Shown here in pieces: positions 11,212-21,635 of a DNA stretch of 64,000 nt (positions are counted from its first letter, which is position 1; each line of letters starts with the position of its first letter). The position numbers were made by a program, and so were the translations under genes. The notes beneath the pieces were generated by a model that was given only the letters and a program-made list of their open reading frames with translations, was not told the origin of the DNA and did not search any database. The stretch spans positions 17,298,001-17,362,000 of the forward strand of contig JBITNC010000001.1 in NCBI GenBank assembly GCA_050084985.1, given 5' to 3'. The DNA comes from Nageia nagi (lineage: Eukaryota; Pinophyta).

Positions 11212-11505
11212 TGTTAGGTCCCATATACTACTCATGTAGCCAATATATGGTTATTATGTGTCCCATAGAAACCCACTATGGTTATTGTTATGTCGGCTAG
11301 TGTCCTTTCATTGTAGTGGCACCCCTTGGACTCCTATATATACTAAGGAGGTATTATCATTTGTATGGTCTATTGTGGTGTATTTGATGTGATGTAAAAG
11401 AGGTTTCCCCCTCGAAGTGGCTTATTATTGATTTTATCTCTTATTCAAGGCATTGAGCTCTTTCTCTTGTGATTTTATGCTATTTTGGGAACTTGGTTCA
11501 TAACA
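11212..11505 (+). repeat. Chromovirus 3' LTR
   Basis: 294 bp, TGTTAGGTCC ... TTCATAACA. Collinear with the 5' LTR except for a ~22-bp deletion and about 15 substitutions. Followed directly by TATAA, the right target duplication. Confidence 0.93.
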
Positions 11506-11558
11506 TATAAAATGTGTCTTGAAATGCTATTGTAATTCATTTTTATTTACTTATGTAT

Positions 11559-12011
11559 TGTTAGATTTGAAGCCCATCCAAATTCCATAATTGGAGAAAC
11601 TCTAGCTCCTTGTTTTCAACCAACTATGACAGGATCAAATAGCACTATCTAGCCTATCAAATAGCATAATAAACAATCAACATTTTGGTTAGGTCATCAA
11701 CCAATATATTAAGCACCAATTCATTCTATATGCAAACTATGCATGGTGGTTAGATAGTTTTCTTGTTGTTTTGTGAGTTGTTTGTTCTTATACTTTATTT
11801 TGAGGTTTGTTAGGGCTATGGGAATATATGTAGATATAAATAAACAATCCATATTTATTTACATATGGATTTAGAGTTTGTAATTAGTAGGATTTTTTTT
11901 TTATATTCATTCTTTATTTTTTACTTACAACAATCAATTATGTATTCTAGCTTCTTCCATGAAGCTATAAAGCCATGTAATTTCATTTATTAATGTAATA
12001 TGAGTTCCACA
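11559..12011 (+). repeat. Ty1/copia 5' LTR
   Basis: Starts TGTTAGATTTGAAG and ends GAGTTCCACA. A GATATAAATAAA word near 11,832 is a plausible TATA box. It is placed by the primer-site match just after it; no second LTR of this family is in the window to confirm the ends. Confidence 0.6.
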
Positions 12012-12014
12012 TTG

Positions 12015-12026
12015 TGGTATTAAGGA
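12015..12026 (+). other. Copia primer binding site
   Basis: TGGTATTAAGGA matches the first part of the tRNA-iMet-type site TGGTATCAGAGC, with changes at the end. Confidence 0.55.
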
Positions 12027-12039
12027 TATTGAGTCCATT

Positions 12040-12588
12040 TTGGTTAGAATGGAAGAATTTAAAGAGAATTATCAAGCATATTCAAGTTCCATTTCTAAGT
12101 TTTTTGCATTTGAGCATTTGAGAATGGCTTCAAATGGCAACAACTCTTCATGGTCAACTCCTGAATTTTTTCGAGAGGATTATGAGCATTGGTCTATCAA
12201 AATGAAGACCTTACTCATTAGAAAAGGATTTTGGGAGATTTTTGAACATGTATATGTACAACCAATAATTGAAATGTTATACAAGGGGATGATAAGACTT
12301 AAGAAAGGAAGTACAAAAGAAGAACTCATGTGCCTTAAGGATCTCTTCATGTACATCAGCCAAGGATGCATGGAAGGCTTTGAAGAATGGATACCACTAT
12401 AGTGATCGAGTGAATCAAGTGAGAATTCAAACTCTCAAGAGATATTTTAAAAATATCAAGATGTAAATGATGATAAGTTCGGTGACTATTGTGTTAGAGT
12501 GCAATCTTGTGTCAACAATATGAAGACACTTGGAGAAATAATAAAAAATTAGGTGGTTGTGAAGAAAGGTTTGAGATCTCTAAAGGAG
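12040..12588 (+). pseudogene. Ty1/copia gag, N-terminal part
   Basis: The capsid protein of copia elements. MASNGNNSSW (from 12,124) followed by EDYEHWSIKMKTLL and GFWEIFEHVYVQP is the standard copia gag start, whose family form has an F-x-G-x-N-YxxWxxxMxxxL pattern. After a stop near 12,400 the homology continues in changed frame as GYHYSDRVNQVRIQTLKRYF and NMKTLGEI, then ...VVVKKGLRSL at ~12,550-12,585. It is therefore a frameshifted pseudogene, cut at the border with the minus-strand LTR. Confidence 0.75.
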
Positions 12589-12589
12589 T

Positions 12590-13080
12590 TGAACTATAAA
12601 CTAAATAACTCTAAACTCCCAAGATCACATGAAAGCTCAAAATTCATATCTAACAAACTCATAAAGCAATCTCACAAAGATAACATAATATATAAGTGGT
12701 TCCTCCAACTTGGAGTACATCCACTAACTAGATCTCTCTTAATCTCAAATATGAACTCTTACAATCTTTCTAACCTCAACTCCTAAATGTTATCCTCTAG
12801 CATAACTTTAGTTAATAAATTAGTGTGTGATCACAAAGAAGGAGCCTTATATTTATAGGCCAAAATCCCTCTTAGGATCACACTTTTACCCAATGTACAA
12901 AGGCATGACATGCACATCCTTTTACCCAAGGGGCATGCTCATGGCATAGAGTGTAGGATAAGTTACATTATCATATTCACTTAAATATTTAAGGTATCAA
13001 ATGATACCTTTAAGTATTAGTAAACTTACATAGAATATTATTACAAAACCTTTACAATAATGCATTATTCATTCCAACAC
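12590..13080 (-). repeat. Minus-strand copia 3' LTR
   Basis: On the minus strand it runs TGTTGGAATG (from 13,080) to ATAGTTCA (12,590). The start is fixed by the adjacent polypurine tract; the far end is inferred from the TG/CA rule and the end of the neighbouring gag homology. Confidence 0.65.
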
Positions 13081-13093
13081 TCCCCCTTAATGC
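13081..13093 (-). other. Copia polypurine tract
   Basis: On the minus strand, CATTAAGGGGGAG directly precedes the LTR start at 13,080. Confidence 0.8.
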
Positions 13094-13790
13094 AATATTG
13101 GGATTGAGCATAAGAGACAAGAAACAGAGAAAGTAAGAGAGTTTTTCGCTAAATAGATACAACAAAGATGAGAACTTTTTACATATTTGTGAAGTAAGAA
13201 AGATATAGTTTGATACTCACTACTTTGCCAAATATAATCATTAACCATAACCAATTTCAATGTACATGAAGTAGTCATCCAATTGGAAGTCATGAAGAGT
13301 CTCCATGAGCCTACATACTTGAAGTAAGTAACCTACATTCTTAAGAGAACCTACAAGTCAAAAGCAACTTAGACAACAAGATCACTTAGATGCAACATGA
13401 TCATATCAACAAGAATGGATTCCATCATAAACTGATCAATGGTGCACTATAAGTCATCATGAAGATGCTAGGTTAAAAACTCATAGTCACCTATTATATA
13501 TATAATGTGTGTTGATTATCATTACAAAATAGAGCATGGACATGCAAGTTCCTCACATATGGATAACTGAATAGTGCCAAAAGACACATAAGAGTTCCTC
13601 TCACATGGATAGCTAAATAATGCTAGATTGGCCAATCTTTTTACTCTAAAAAATTGTACAATAAGTTCCTATATAGAGTGAGCTTACCATGAAGGTGTAC
13701 AAAAAAATCAACACTATATAGAACAAAATCCTCCTAAGGGTAAAGTTGTCATCACAAACATGAATTTTACATAAGAATTCAAACTTCACT
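13094..13790 (-). other. Copia 3' non-coding segment
   Basis: About 700 bp between the end of RNase H and the polypurine tract. No coding similarity was seen. This is long for a copia 3' region, so unrelated sequence may be included. Confidence 0.4.
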
Positions 13791-15812
13791 CCCCCTTGAG
13801 GGAAACTTCACCAACCTGATAACATCCATAAGCTTATAGAATTGAGCTTCTAAGAGGGACTTGGTGAATAAATTAGCGAAGTTTAAGGTGTATGGAAAAT
13901 ACTCTAGATGTATGATGCCATCAAGAACCTTCTCTCTGATAAAATGTGCCTAAATTTTCACATGTTTTGTTATCTAATGGAACATAAGGTTCTTAACCAA
14001 AGAAATAGCTGATTGATTATCTAAAGAAATCAAAGATGAGATAGCTTGCTCATACCTAATTTATTTCAGAAGATTCCTTATCCAAATAGCTTCCTATGCT
14101 GCAATAGACATGACATGATATTTAGCTTCTATGGTGGAAAGAGAAATAGTAGGCTACTTGTTAGAAGCCTAAAAGATAGCACTTGAACCAATGCTAAAAA
14201 CATATGTATAGGTTAATTTTCTATCATATCTATCTCCCCTATAGTCAAAATCTAAGAATCTAGAGAGAACAAAAGAGGGCAATTTAGAATACTTGAGAGA
14301 AATATCCTTAGTCCCTATAACATACCTCAAAATTTGGTTAATAGCATTAAGGTGCTCAGCATATGGTTTCTACATGAATCATGCCATCAAATTCATTGCA
14401 ATGGTAATATCTAGCTTGGAAATAGTTAAGTACAAAAGACTACCAATTAATTGCCTATAAGTTGTAGCATTAGCCAACTAAAAGTTGGATCTCAAAGAAA
14501 TAATGATTCTAGAAGAGACTAGGATTGCAACATATTTACACTCCTCCATTCCAAACTTCTACAAGATGTTTGATATATACTTAGATTGATTGAAATAAGT
14601 ACAATCCATATATTGATACACTTGTATTTCAAGATAGCAGTGGAAAAGACTAAGATCAATCATTTCAAACATTGCCTTAAGTTTGGATATGCACTCTTGA
14701 ATGATTTCATCATTATTTCCAGTAATCAAAAGATCATCCATATAAAGGAGAATCAATACCATGTCTTTTCTTTGACTAAGCACATATATATTAAAGTCAT
14801 AAAAATACTTGGAGAAACTAATATCTATAAAATACCCTAAAATATTCCTGTACCAAGATCTAGATGCTTGCTTAAGTCCATATAATGACTTCTTTAGCTT
14901 ACACACAAAGGAATTTTTGTCATCCATAATGAACCCTTTTGGTTGATTCATGAATATTTCCACATCTAAGTCACCATTAAGAAATGCACTCTTGACATCA
15001 AGTTGAAAAACTTTCCATTGTTGAGCTGCAGAAAGAGCAAGGATAATTTTCATAGTAGGCATCTTAGCCATGGGAGCAAAGGTTTCCTCATAATCTACAT
15101 CAAAGTTTTTGAGCAAAACCTTTGGGTACTAACCTTGCCTTGTATTTCTCAATATCCAAAATAGAATTATACTTGACCTTGTAGATCCAATTATTGCCAA
15201 TCACTTTTTTCTCATTAGGATAAGGAACCAAATCCTAAGTTTCATTTTTCATAAATGTCTCATACTCTAATTTCATGGCTTCTACCTAACACTCATGCTT
15301 AAAATATTCCTTGAAATATGAGGGCTCATGTTTGTTGTTTATATTGGAAAATAAGGATTTATTCAAGGTCATGCTCCTTGTTACCCTTTGAGTTGGAGAA
15401 TTTTGCTCCCGAGGTGACTTATCTACATCAATATCCAACTAACTAGGTGCAACTGAAGAGTCCTCTGGATCATCTACATCATCATTAGAAATAGATTCTT
15501 AAGGAAGTTCTTTGAACTTGACATCTCTTGAAATGAACACTACTTTATAGGATGGAGAGTAGAGCCTATAGCTTCTATGTTGACTATCATAACCACAAAG
15601 ATGCATTTTTTAATCATTTTCTTTAACTTCTTTCTTTTCTTAGAAATATTGTAGGAGAATGCTTCACAACCAAACACCCTACCTAAAAAGTAGTTTTACC
15701 TTGAACAACTTTTGTGGGACACCTATTCAAGGTGTACATAGTAGTGCTCATAGCTTCACCCCACAAGAAACTAGGAAGATTACCCAACATGCATCTAGCC
15801 ATATTAGCCATT
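13791..15812 (-). pseudogene. Ty1/copia pol: integrase end, RT, RNase H
   Basis: From high to low coordinates: integrase tail (ARCMLGNLPSFLWGEAMSTT, then LNRCP, ~15,730-15,810); linker with KARLVPK; RT in the longest open part, 14,559-15,116; RNase H to ~13,800. RT motifs are QLDVKSAFLNGDL, GFIMDDKN, LKKSLYGLKQASRSWY and the catalytic LYMDDLLITG. RNase H shows SLSTIEAKYHVM. Several stops and one shift near 15,116 break it. These enzymes reverse-transcribe and integrate the element; none can be made intact here. Confidence 0.88.
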
Positions 15813-16474
15813 ATCCATAAAAACAACATAAAGTGGATCATTCTCATATTCCCCATCTTCTAAATATTTAGTAACATCACCAAGGTCATACTAAAAATGA
15901 TCTGAAGTTGAATTATTTCTATTATTTTGAATGTTGTTATCCTCATGGCATCCACACTCTTGTTTATACAAGGAAATATTTTTAGGTTTAATGGACACAT
16001 AAGGTGTTTGAACTATAAATTTAGGCTTAGGTTCAAGTTTCAGAGCTAACACAGACTATGTGCAAATAGATGGGAGAAATAAATCCTCAAAAAAGGATCA
16101 TTGATAATCCTTTTAGGATATCCATAGATTATCTCTTAAGAGAGATTGATCGAAGACATATTGGTTTATGAATTAGGAGGAGGTGCATGTGCTGAAAGTG
16201 AGATAAGAGAACATAAGGGGTAAAACATAGGATCATCTATGGTCTTTTTGAGGATCATCATTAATCCATTTATAAAGGGTTTGACTATTAGGCATATGAT
16301 ACTAAGATTATGTGGTGATAATCTAAAATATTCCTTGCAAACAAAATGGTAGTTATAGCTAAAGGAAACCTAGTGGATGGTGGAGTTTTTAAATAAATTA
16401 CCATATATTGGTATAAACCATGAACAAAATTGATAATACTAAGATCTAGGAATATCCTAGGTAGAATATGTGGA

Positions 16475-16519
<45 letters not shown>

Positions 16520-16915
16520 AACATTTACAATCTAAAACTATTGAGGATCATGAAGAACTATTTTTTACTCATTTGTTGTTTCTTTGGTTTTCTCATTGAT
16601 TATTTTTATGGTTACTATTTCTAGTTCATCATTTTCACTCTCATAATATCCATGATAGTTGTCACCATCATGGTGGTTTGAATAACTACTACTCAAATTG
16701 TTGACTTTACAATTTCTTCTATCCGATGGCATACCTTTATACTTGCAACTTATATTTTCTTTTTAGGAACTAGAAGGGTTTCCATAGGAGGATTGTATAT
16801 GATAGCGTATTCCATGTTTAACTTAGTATCCATGAAGATTCCTCATAAAGGTCCCCTAAAACTAAAAAACTCTAGGGTATAGCATGAAACTATCAGATTC
16901 ACCAATTTGTAGGTA
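15813..16915. other. Unassigned segment, possible retroelement leader or gag remains
   Basis: Between the broken copia integrase and LTR-like copy B. On the minus strand ~16,570-16,760 is open and charged (SENDELEIVTIKIINEK) after CKYKGMPSDRRNCKV, which could be a decayed zinc-knuckle region, but I do not recognise the family. If copies A and B are LTRs of one minus-strand element, this is where its 5' leader and gag should lie. Confidence 0.3.
16477..16517. repeat. (AT)n microsatellite
   Basis: An uninterrupted 41-bp AT dinucleotide run. Confidence 0.95.
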
Positions 16916-17643
16916 TGGGAAAGGGAATTATAATAATTAAATAGTAAAGATAATCCCTAAGCCTATAATGACCAAAATGGCCCAATAACATAAATAAATG
17001 ATTTTTAAGAAGGAATAAACTAATGCCTATCAAGATGGAAATTCATATATTTACATGTTATACTTGCCTATTATGGGTGAAAGGAAGCCAAACATTGATG
17101 AAGGATAACCTAATGGAGATACCACATAAATCATAGCTCATATATCATTAAAAAAGGATCAATTTTGGTTCTTTGAGAGCAAAATGGATCATCATTGATC
17201 CTATAATAGGCCATAATTATTCCTCTTTCAAATAAATCCAAATTATAAATCATGATTTTAACCTTCACAAGCCTACAAGGATGTAAGATTGTGTGCAATA
17301 ATAGTATGATAGCTCTTATAAAATAGTTAGAGTATCCAAATTCCTACCTTTATAAGGAAATAGTGAGAAACACCTAAAGGAGAATAGGCCTCTATCAAGC
17401 TTAGAATATGTTATCCATATATGTCTTGATAGTGGACTTATGTGAATCTTGTTTATATAGGGACCTTGATGATGTAACTCACTCCTTGTGTTGATTCACA
17501 CACCTTGGGCCTCATGTTACTTACAAACAAGATACACATTAGTCCACTATTATATTGATATTAATGAAATAACACCAAGTAACTTGATAATTGTTATTTA
17601 TTTATTTTAAGAAATTACAAAAAAATAAATTTATGTAACTACA
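16916..17643 (-). repeat. LTR-like dispersed repeat, copy B
   Basis: Collinear with 158-880 (copy A) from TGGGAAAGGG to TTATGTAACTACA. Shared internal stretches include CCCTAAGCCTATAATGA, GAATATGTTATCCA and TATTGATATTAATGAAAT. Preceding bases are AGGTA and following bases AATAC, so no target duplication is seen. It could be the 5' LTR of a minus-strand element, or a solo LTR. Confidence 0.6.
17156..17223. repeat. Three-palindrome module (copy B)
   Basis: 16-mers start at 17,156 (GGATCAATTTTGGTTC), 17,186 (GGATCATCATTGATCC, a perfect inverted repeat) and 17,208 (AGGCCATAATTATTCC). The offsets 0, 30 and 52 are identical to copy A. Confidence 0.6.
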
Positions 17644-18203
17644 AATACCATCCATATTTTGATACCCTTATTCTAGGAATAAATTTGGGATCCTAGTATA
17701 TTATTCTTAGCTTTTGTGAATATCAAGGTATTTTGTATATTATATATCTTTCAAAATATTATTCAAAAATAATTTTTATAGTGAGATTTCACCCTCCAAG
17801 GTTTTGAAATTAGGCTTATAAATCATCAATAATCTAACTAAGTCCTTGATTTCTTGTTTATTATTATTGTGCATATCTTGTTTATCATTATTTTATCTAT
17901 TTTTATTCATGTAATAGAATTTAAGATATTCTTTTAATACATATTTTTTTATTTTATTTTATCAGAGTAATCTAAGCATTACAAATTAAGGAAAGGGATT
18001 TCATTAAATTAATTCTCTAAGTTCTACAATAAATGAATCCAATAGAAATTATCAACTACATATACTAATCAATTAAAAATATAATAGAGAAAAAAATGTA
18101 AAATAAGTTAAGATGTGGTGATAGTAATATTAGAAGCTCTATACATGGCAAAACAATAAAGAGAATGATTTATCTTATTGATATGTCACTAATAAAGGCT
18201 ATA

Positions 18204-18240
<37 letters not shown>

Positions 18241-18683
18241 ACCATTTTAGAGTATTTTGGTATGTATCTTATATGCATATTCTAAATAAAAAGGGCAAGA
18301 AGTTAGATTGTTAATTATTGGTTATGTTTGCCTTTAATCATATATGGTGATTATCTTTGGATGTGTGTCATCAATTATAATATTGTGAATATATGTGTGT
18401 ATCCTTGTTTACAAAATTGATGTTGGATAGAAGTGTTTATAGTTATCTAATTATATTGTATGATCATAAATATAAAATTTTATCCTTATTCTTGATTCCA
18501 TGGGTAGATGTCTCTATCCTCGAGTAAAAAAAGAAATAAGATTAGTTGTACTAAAATAATGTATTGAGGTTAGTTATATTATTTCTTATCACAAATAGAT
18601 ATGTATATCCCTATTCATACCTTATGTGTTGCTAAACTATTAATTGCATTCATTAAGTAGAATTCTCTAACCATAGATAAATA
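17644..18683. other. Spacer with dinucleotide repeat
   Basis: No gene was seen. It holds an (AT)/(GT) microsatellite at 18,201-18,240. Ends at the start of the Tat-element 5' LTR. Confidence 0.5.
18219..18240. repeat. (GT)11 microsatellite
   Basis: Eleven GT repeats following a short AT-rich run. Confidence 0.95.
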
Positions 18684-19690
18684 TGTAGACACCTCAAAAT
18701 TATTTGTTCATCTACCTTAGGCAATTTGTGATGATTCAACCCATCTTGCATTTTACCATGATTTCAATATCACTCTGTCCTATCTTGACCCCATTTTTAT
18801 GGTTGATTTTGGTAACTTAAGCCTTTTTTACCATCTTATCACTTTGGAACCTAACCGACCCATCGGTTAGGTGATAAATCGATTGGTTAGGTTAAAACCC
18901 TAACCTACCCACTGGCTAGTCTTATATATAAGTTAATTCAAAAATAGATTTTAAATCACTTATTCACTTAGCATAATAGAAAACATATGACTTATTATTG
19001 TCTTGTGCACTTGGAACTATCCATTCGAGCATTTGGGCAAGAACCTTCCACTTGGAAGTTCACCCATCACTTCCAAGGCAACAAAGAGAGGATTTTTATC
19101 CTCATCTTGCAAGAAATCTTGGGTAAAACATTTGGAATTGTTTTTGTGTTATTTATTATTATTTTAAGTGTTTTTATAGGTTTTTTATGGAGCATCCAAG
19201 ACCTCAATCATATATCCTTTTGTGTTATCATTATTATTTTGGTGCATGGTTTCATACTAGTATTTTGTAAGCTAGTCTCTTATAGACTTAGACTAGGATA
19301 ACTTAGTTTAGTTTTTATTTTAGTTAGTCTATTTTTATCTCATGCTAGCTTGAATTTTAGGCACCATGTTATTTTCTAGTGCCTTGTTCATTCAAGGTTT
19401 GGAGGCTTACAAGCTCACTAGCTACATTTGCATGGTTCTAGGGTCTTAAGGACATGGAACTTAGAAGCATCCTCTTGTATCTTATTTATAGGGTATTTGG
19501 AGTTATGGGTATTGTATAAAAAGCAAAAAAAAAGGAAAAATATGAACCTTATCTCCATTTGTTTTACTATTACCTTTTAATCACATTTCAAGCAATGTTT
19601 TAGACATTATAGTGTGGGCCTTTCCTAGAGGAGAGGGACCCCAAGTGTGGGGTCTCCTTAGCTCCCTTGCACCCCTTTTTGGAAGCCTAC
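18684..19690 (+). repeat. Tat-element 5' LTR (minimum extent)
   Basis: Starts TGTAGACACCTC and is collinear with 35,958-36,230 plus 37,057-37,787. The true LTR is longer, but the 3' copy is cut at 37,787, so the right end cannot be placed by comparison, and I could not find a convincing primer binding site downstream. A perfect 9-bp-stem inverted repeat (CCTAACCGA / TCGGTTAGG) lies at 18,850-18,871. Confidence 0.75.
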
Positions 19691-21600
19691 AAATTGGAAA
19701 TCATGGTGGTATATCCATTAGTCCAATATTTTGAAATCATAAAGGAGTTTTACATCTCTTTTTCCTTATTTTTACTTCTTATCTTGACCCTTTCTTCTTG
19801 TATTTTTGGGTGTTTTTATATACTATGTTAGTCTAATTTTTTCAAGGAATATTCCTAACTCATCTTGGATGAAACCCTAGAAATATTGAATTACAAAATT
19901 TATTAGAATGGTAGTTGATTCATTGTAGATCAATTGATAGAGCTTAGCTGGTCTCTAGTAGACTAGTTAGGGTTTAGATGCTCAACTTGCTAGTCGATCT
20001 TCATCTAGTTGGCTCATCTTTTCTATCCAATCTGGTCTATATCGATTAGGATTATTTAGGGTTTTGAGCTAGTCTTATATATTTTTAAGCAAGCATCATA
20101 TACTTTCAACCCTATAATTAGGTGGTAGTAGTCTCCTACTAGCATTTAAACTCTTAGGTTGGACATTTAATATTTTATTTCATGCTTTTAAGTTTAAATT
20201 TTAAAATTCTCTAGGTACCACTATGATCTATTGGTTGGCTATTTGTTTAATCCATTAGTTGGTACTTTTAGCTGATTTGTAACACACCAACTAGGATCAA
20301 AGTATGTATTACATACATTGCACATGTTGAGATCTTGGAGCAGGAGCCCCCCAAGCATGTATCCCTCTTTTTTCATGCTTTAGGTTAGGTTTTATGTGCT
20401 GAGTGCATCTTAGGATTATTATTTTGCTTTATTTTTTCTAGTAAAAGGAAAAGAAAATAAAAAATGGAAAAATTATTTTACTCTCTTTCTTGCATTAGTG
20501 AAATCAAAATCATCCTTGGGTGGGAGTGATTTTATTTTTGAAATCATTTTGTTCTTTTCTTTGAAAATAAAAAGTTAAATATTGAAGGGATTAGTTGCAT
20601 CTTGCATACATTTAGTTGCATCCCATATTTTCTTTATCATACTTGCATTAAAGTCATCACAAGCCTAGGGAATATCTAGAGCACATGGATTTCATCATCA
20701 TGGCCTATCCCATACTTGGATTTCATCACCAAGGTGGGATCCCCCCTTTATTGTCAAGTAGTTAATAGAGGTACTTGAGTACCCTTGTAAAATGATTCAC
20801 AACCCTAGAGATCGATCCTTACCCAAACATACTTGACTAGACTCATATCTAGGAAAACTAAAAATAATTAGAATTTACAATTATTTAAAATTTATCTCAT
20901 TAACAAGATAATCATCCTAATTGGAAAAGAAGCAAATAGATAAGATAAGTACTATTGTTGTCTTTCACACTATTGCTATCTTGCATATAGGAATGATGTC
21001 TTGAAAGATCATCTTAGGGTTGTGTGCCTTAATATTGTATCCATTAAATAAGATCATAACAAAATTTTAGACTTTGTGTTTATTTTCTTTCACTTGTGTG
21101 GCATCATTAGGATATTTTTTTATGCTATATTATTTGTTTAAGTCTTCATTTGTGTTTCTAGTATGGAAGGTGAATCCCATAGTTCAATTAAGACTAGAGT
21201 ACGATTTAAGGCTAGAAAAACTATATCTTTATAATCCAAACCACCTTCTCAACCACCTTAACCTCATATATGTCAATCACCTTCAATTCATGTCTCTCAA
21301 CCATATTATGTCCCATCTTCTCCATCTAGACATGTTTTCATCCCTCACCTTCAAGAGGATCGATAATTTTACAAAGATTTGCAAGCAAGTCTATGTAAGA
21401 ATCCCTTGTATGGTGATGCTAGTTCTCCACACCACATGGAATCTATTCATGATGACCCTCATTCTAAAGAAAAACTCTTCTTGAGTGATCCTCAAATATA
21501 TGACCTTTTCTATTAGTTTAAGTCCAAAAAACCTTTGGGTTTTAGGCCTCCATCTTCCCATGTAACTAACATGAAAAAAAAACCCTTAACCTATCCACCA
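19691..21600 (+). other. Rest of 5' LTR and leader of Tat element
   Basis: No coding similarity was seen. TGG-initiated candidate primer sites exist (for example near 20,335) but none matches a tRNA end I can name. Confidence 0.45.
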
Positions 21601-21635
21601 CCTACCTTAGAAGAAGATATAGGGTGTCATAATGC

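Larger units (their letters stand above)
5059..11505 (+). mobile_element. Full-length Ty3/gypsy chromovirus
   Basis: A structurally complete 6,447-bp element. It has two LTRs (316 and 294 bp), a tRNA-iMet-type primer binding site, a single-frame gag-pol with a C-terminal chromodomain, a polypurine tract, and a perfect 5-bp target duplication TATAA at 5,054-5,058 and 11,506-11,510. Short LTRs plus a chromodomain suggest the Reina or Galadriel side of the chromoviruses rather than Tekay; this is an inference. The LTRs differ at roughly 15 aligned sites (about 5%, counted by eye) plus one ~22-bp indel. Coding capacity is lost through 19 in-frame stops. Confidence 0.93.
11559..12588 (+). mobile_element. 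Truncated Ty1/copia element (5' LTR and gag)
   Basis: It contains a 5' LTR, a primer binding site and gag only. Homology stops at about 12,588, where the LTR of an opposite-strand copia element begins. No plus-strand pol is present anywhere downstream, so the rest was lost or displaced. Confidence 0.75.
12590..15812 (-). mobile_element. Minus-strand Ty1/copia element, 5' truncated
   Basis: In minus orientation it reads integrase C-terminal part, reverse transcriptase, RNase H, polypurine tract and 3' LTR. Integrase homology ends abruptly at ~15,812, so gag, protease and the 5' LTR are missing. Its LTR sequence differs from that of the plus-strand copia element at 11,559, so they are different families and not one inverted element. 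Confidence 0.8.

Noticed and set aside
11559-15812. One copia element covering gag and pol
   Set aside because: gag is on the plus strand, pol on the minus strand, and the LTR sequences differ.
16288-16524. Minus-strand open frame starting with an Ile-Tyr repeat
   Set aside because: Its N-terminal part is translated (AT)n microsatellite; no family motif.
20330-20360. Primer binding site for the Tat element
   Set aside because: A TGG start and a C-rich tail are present, but no tRNA 3' end that I can name fits, and the LTR end is not defined.
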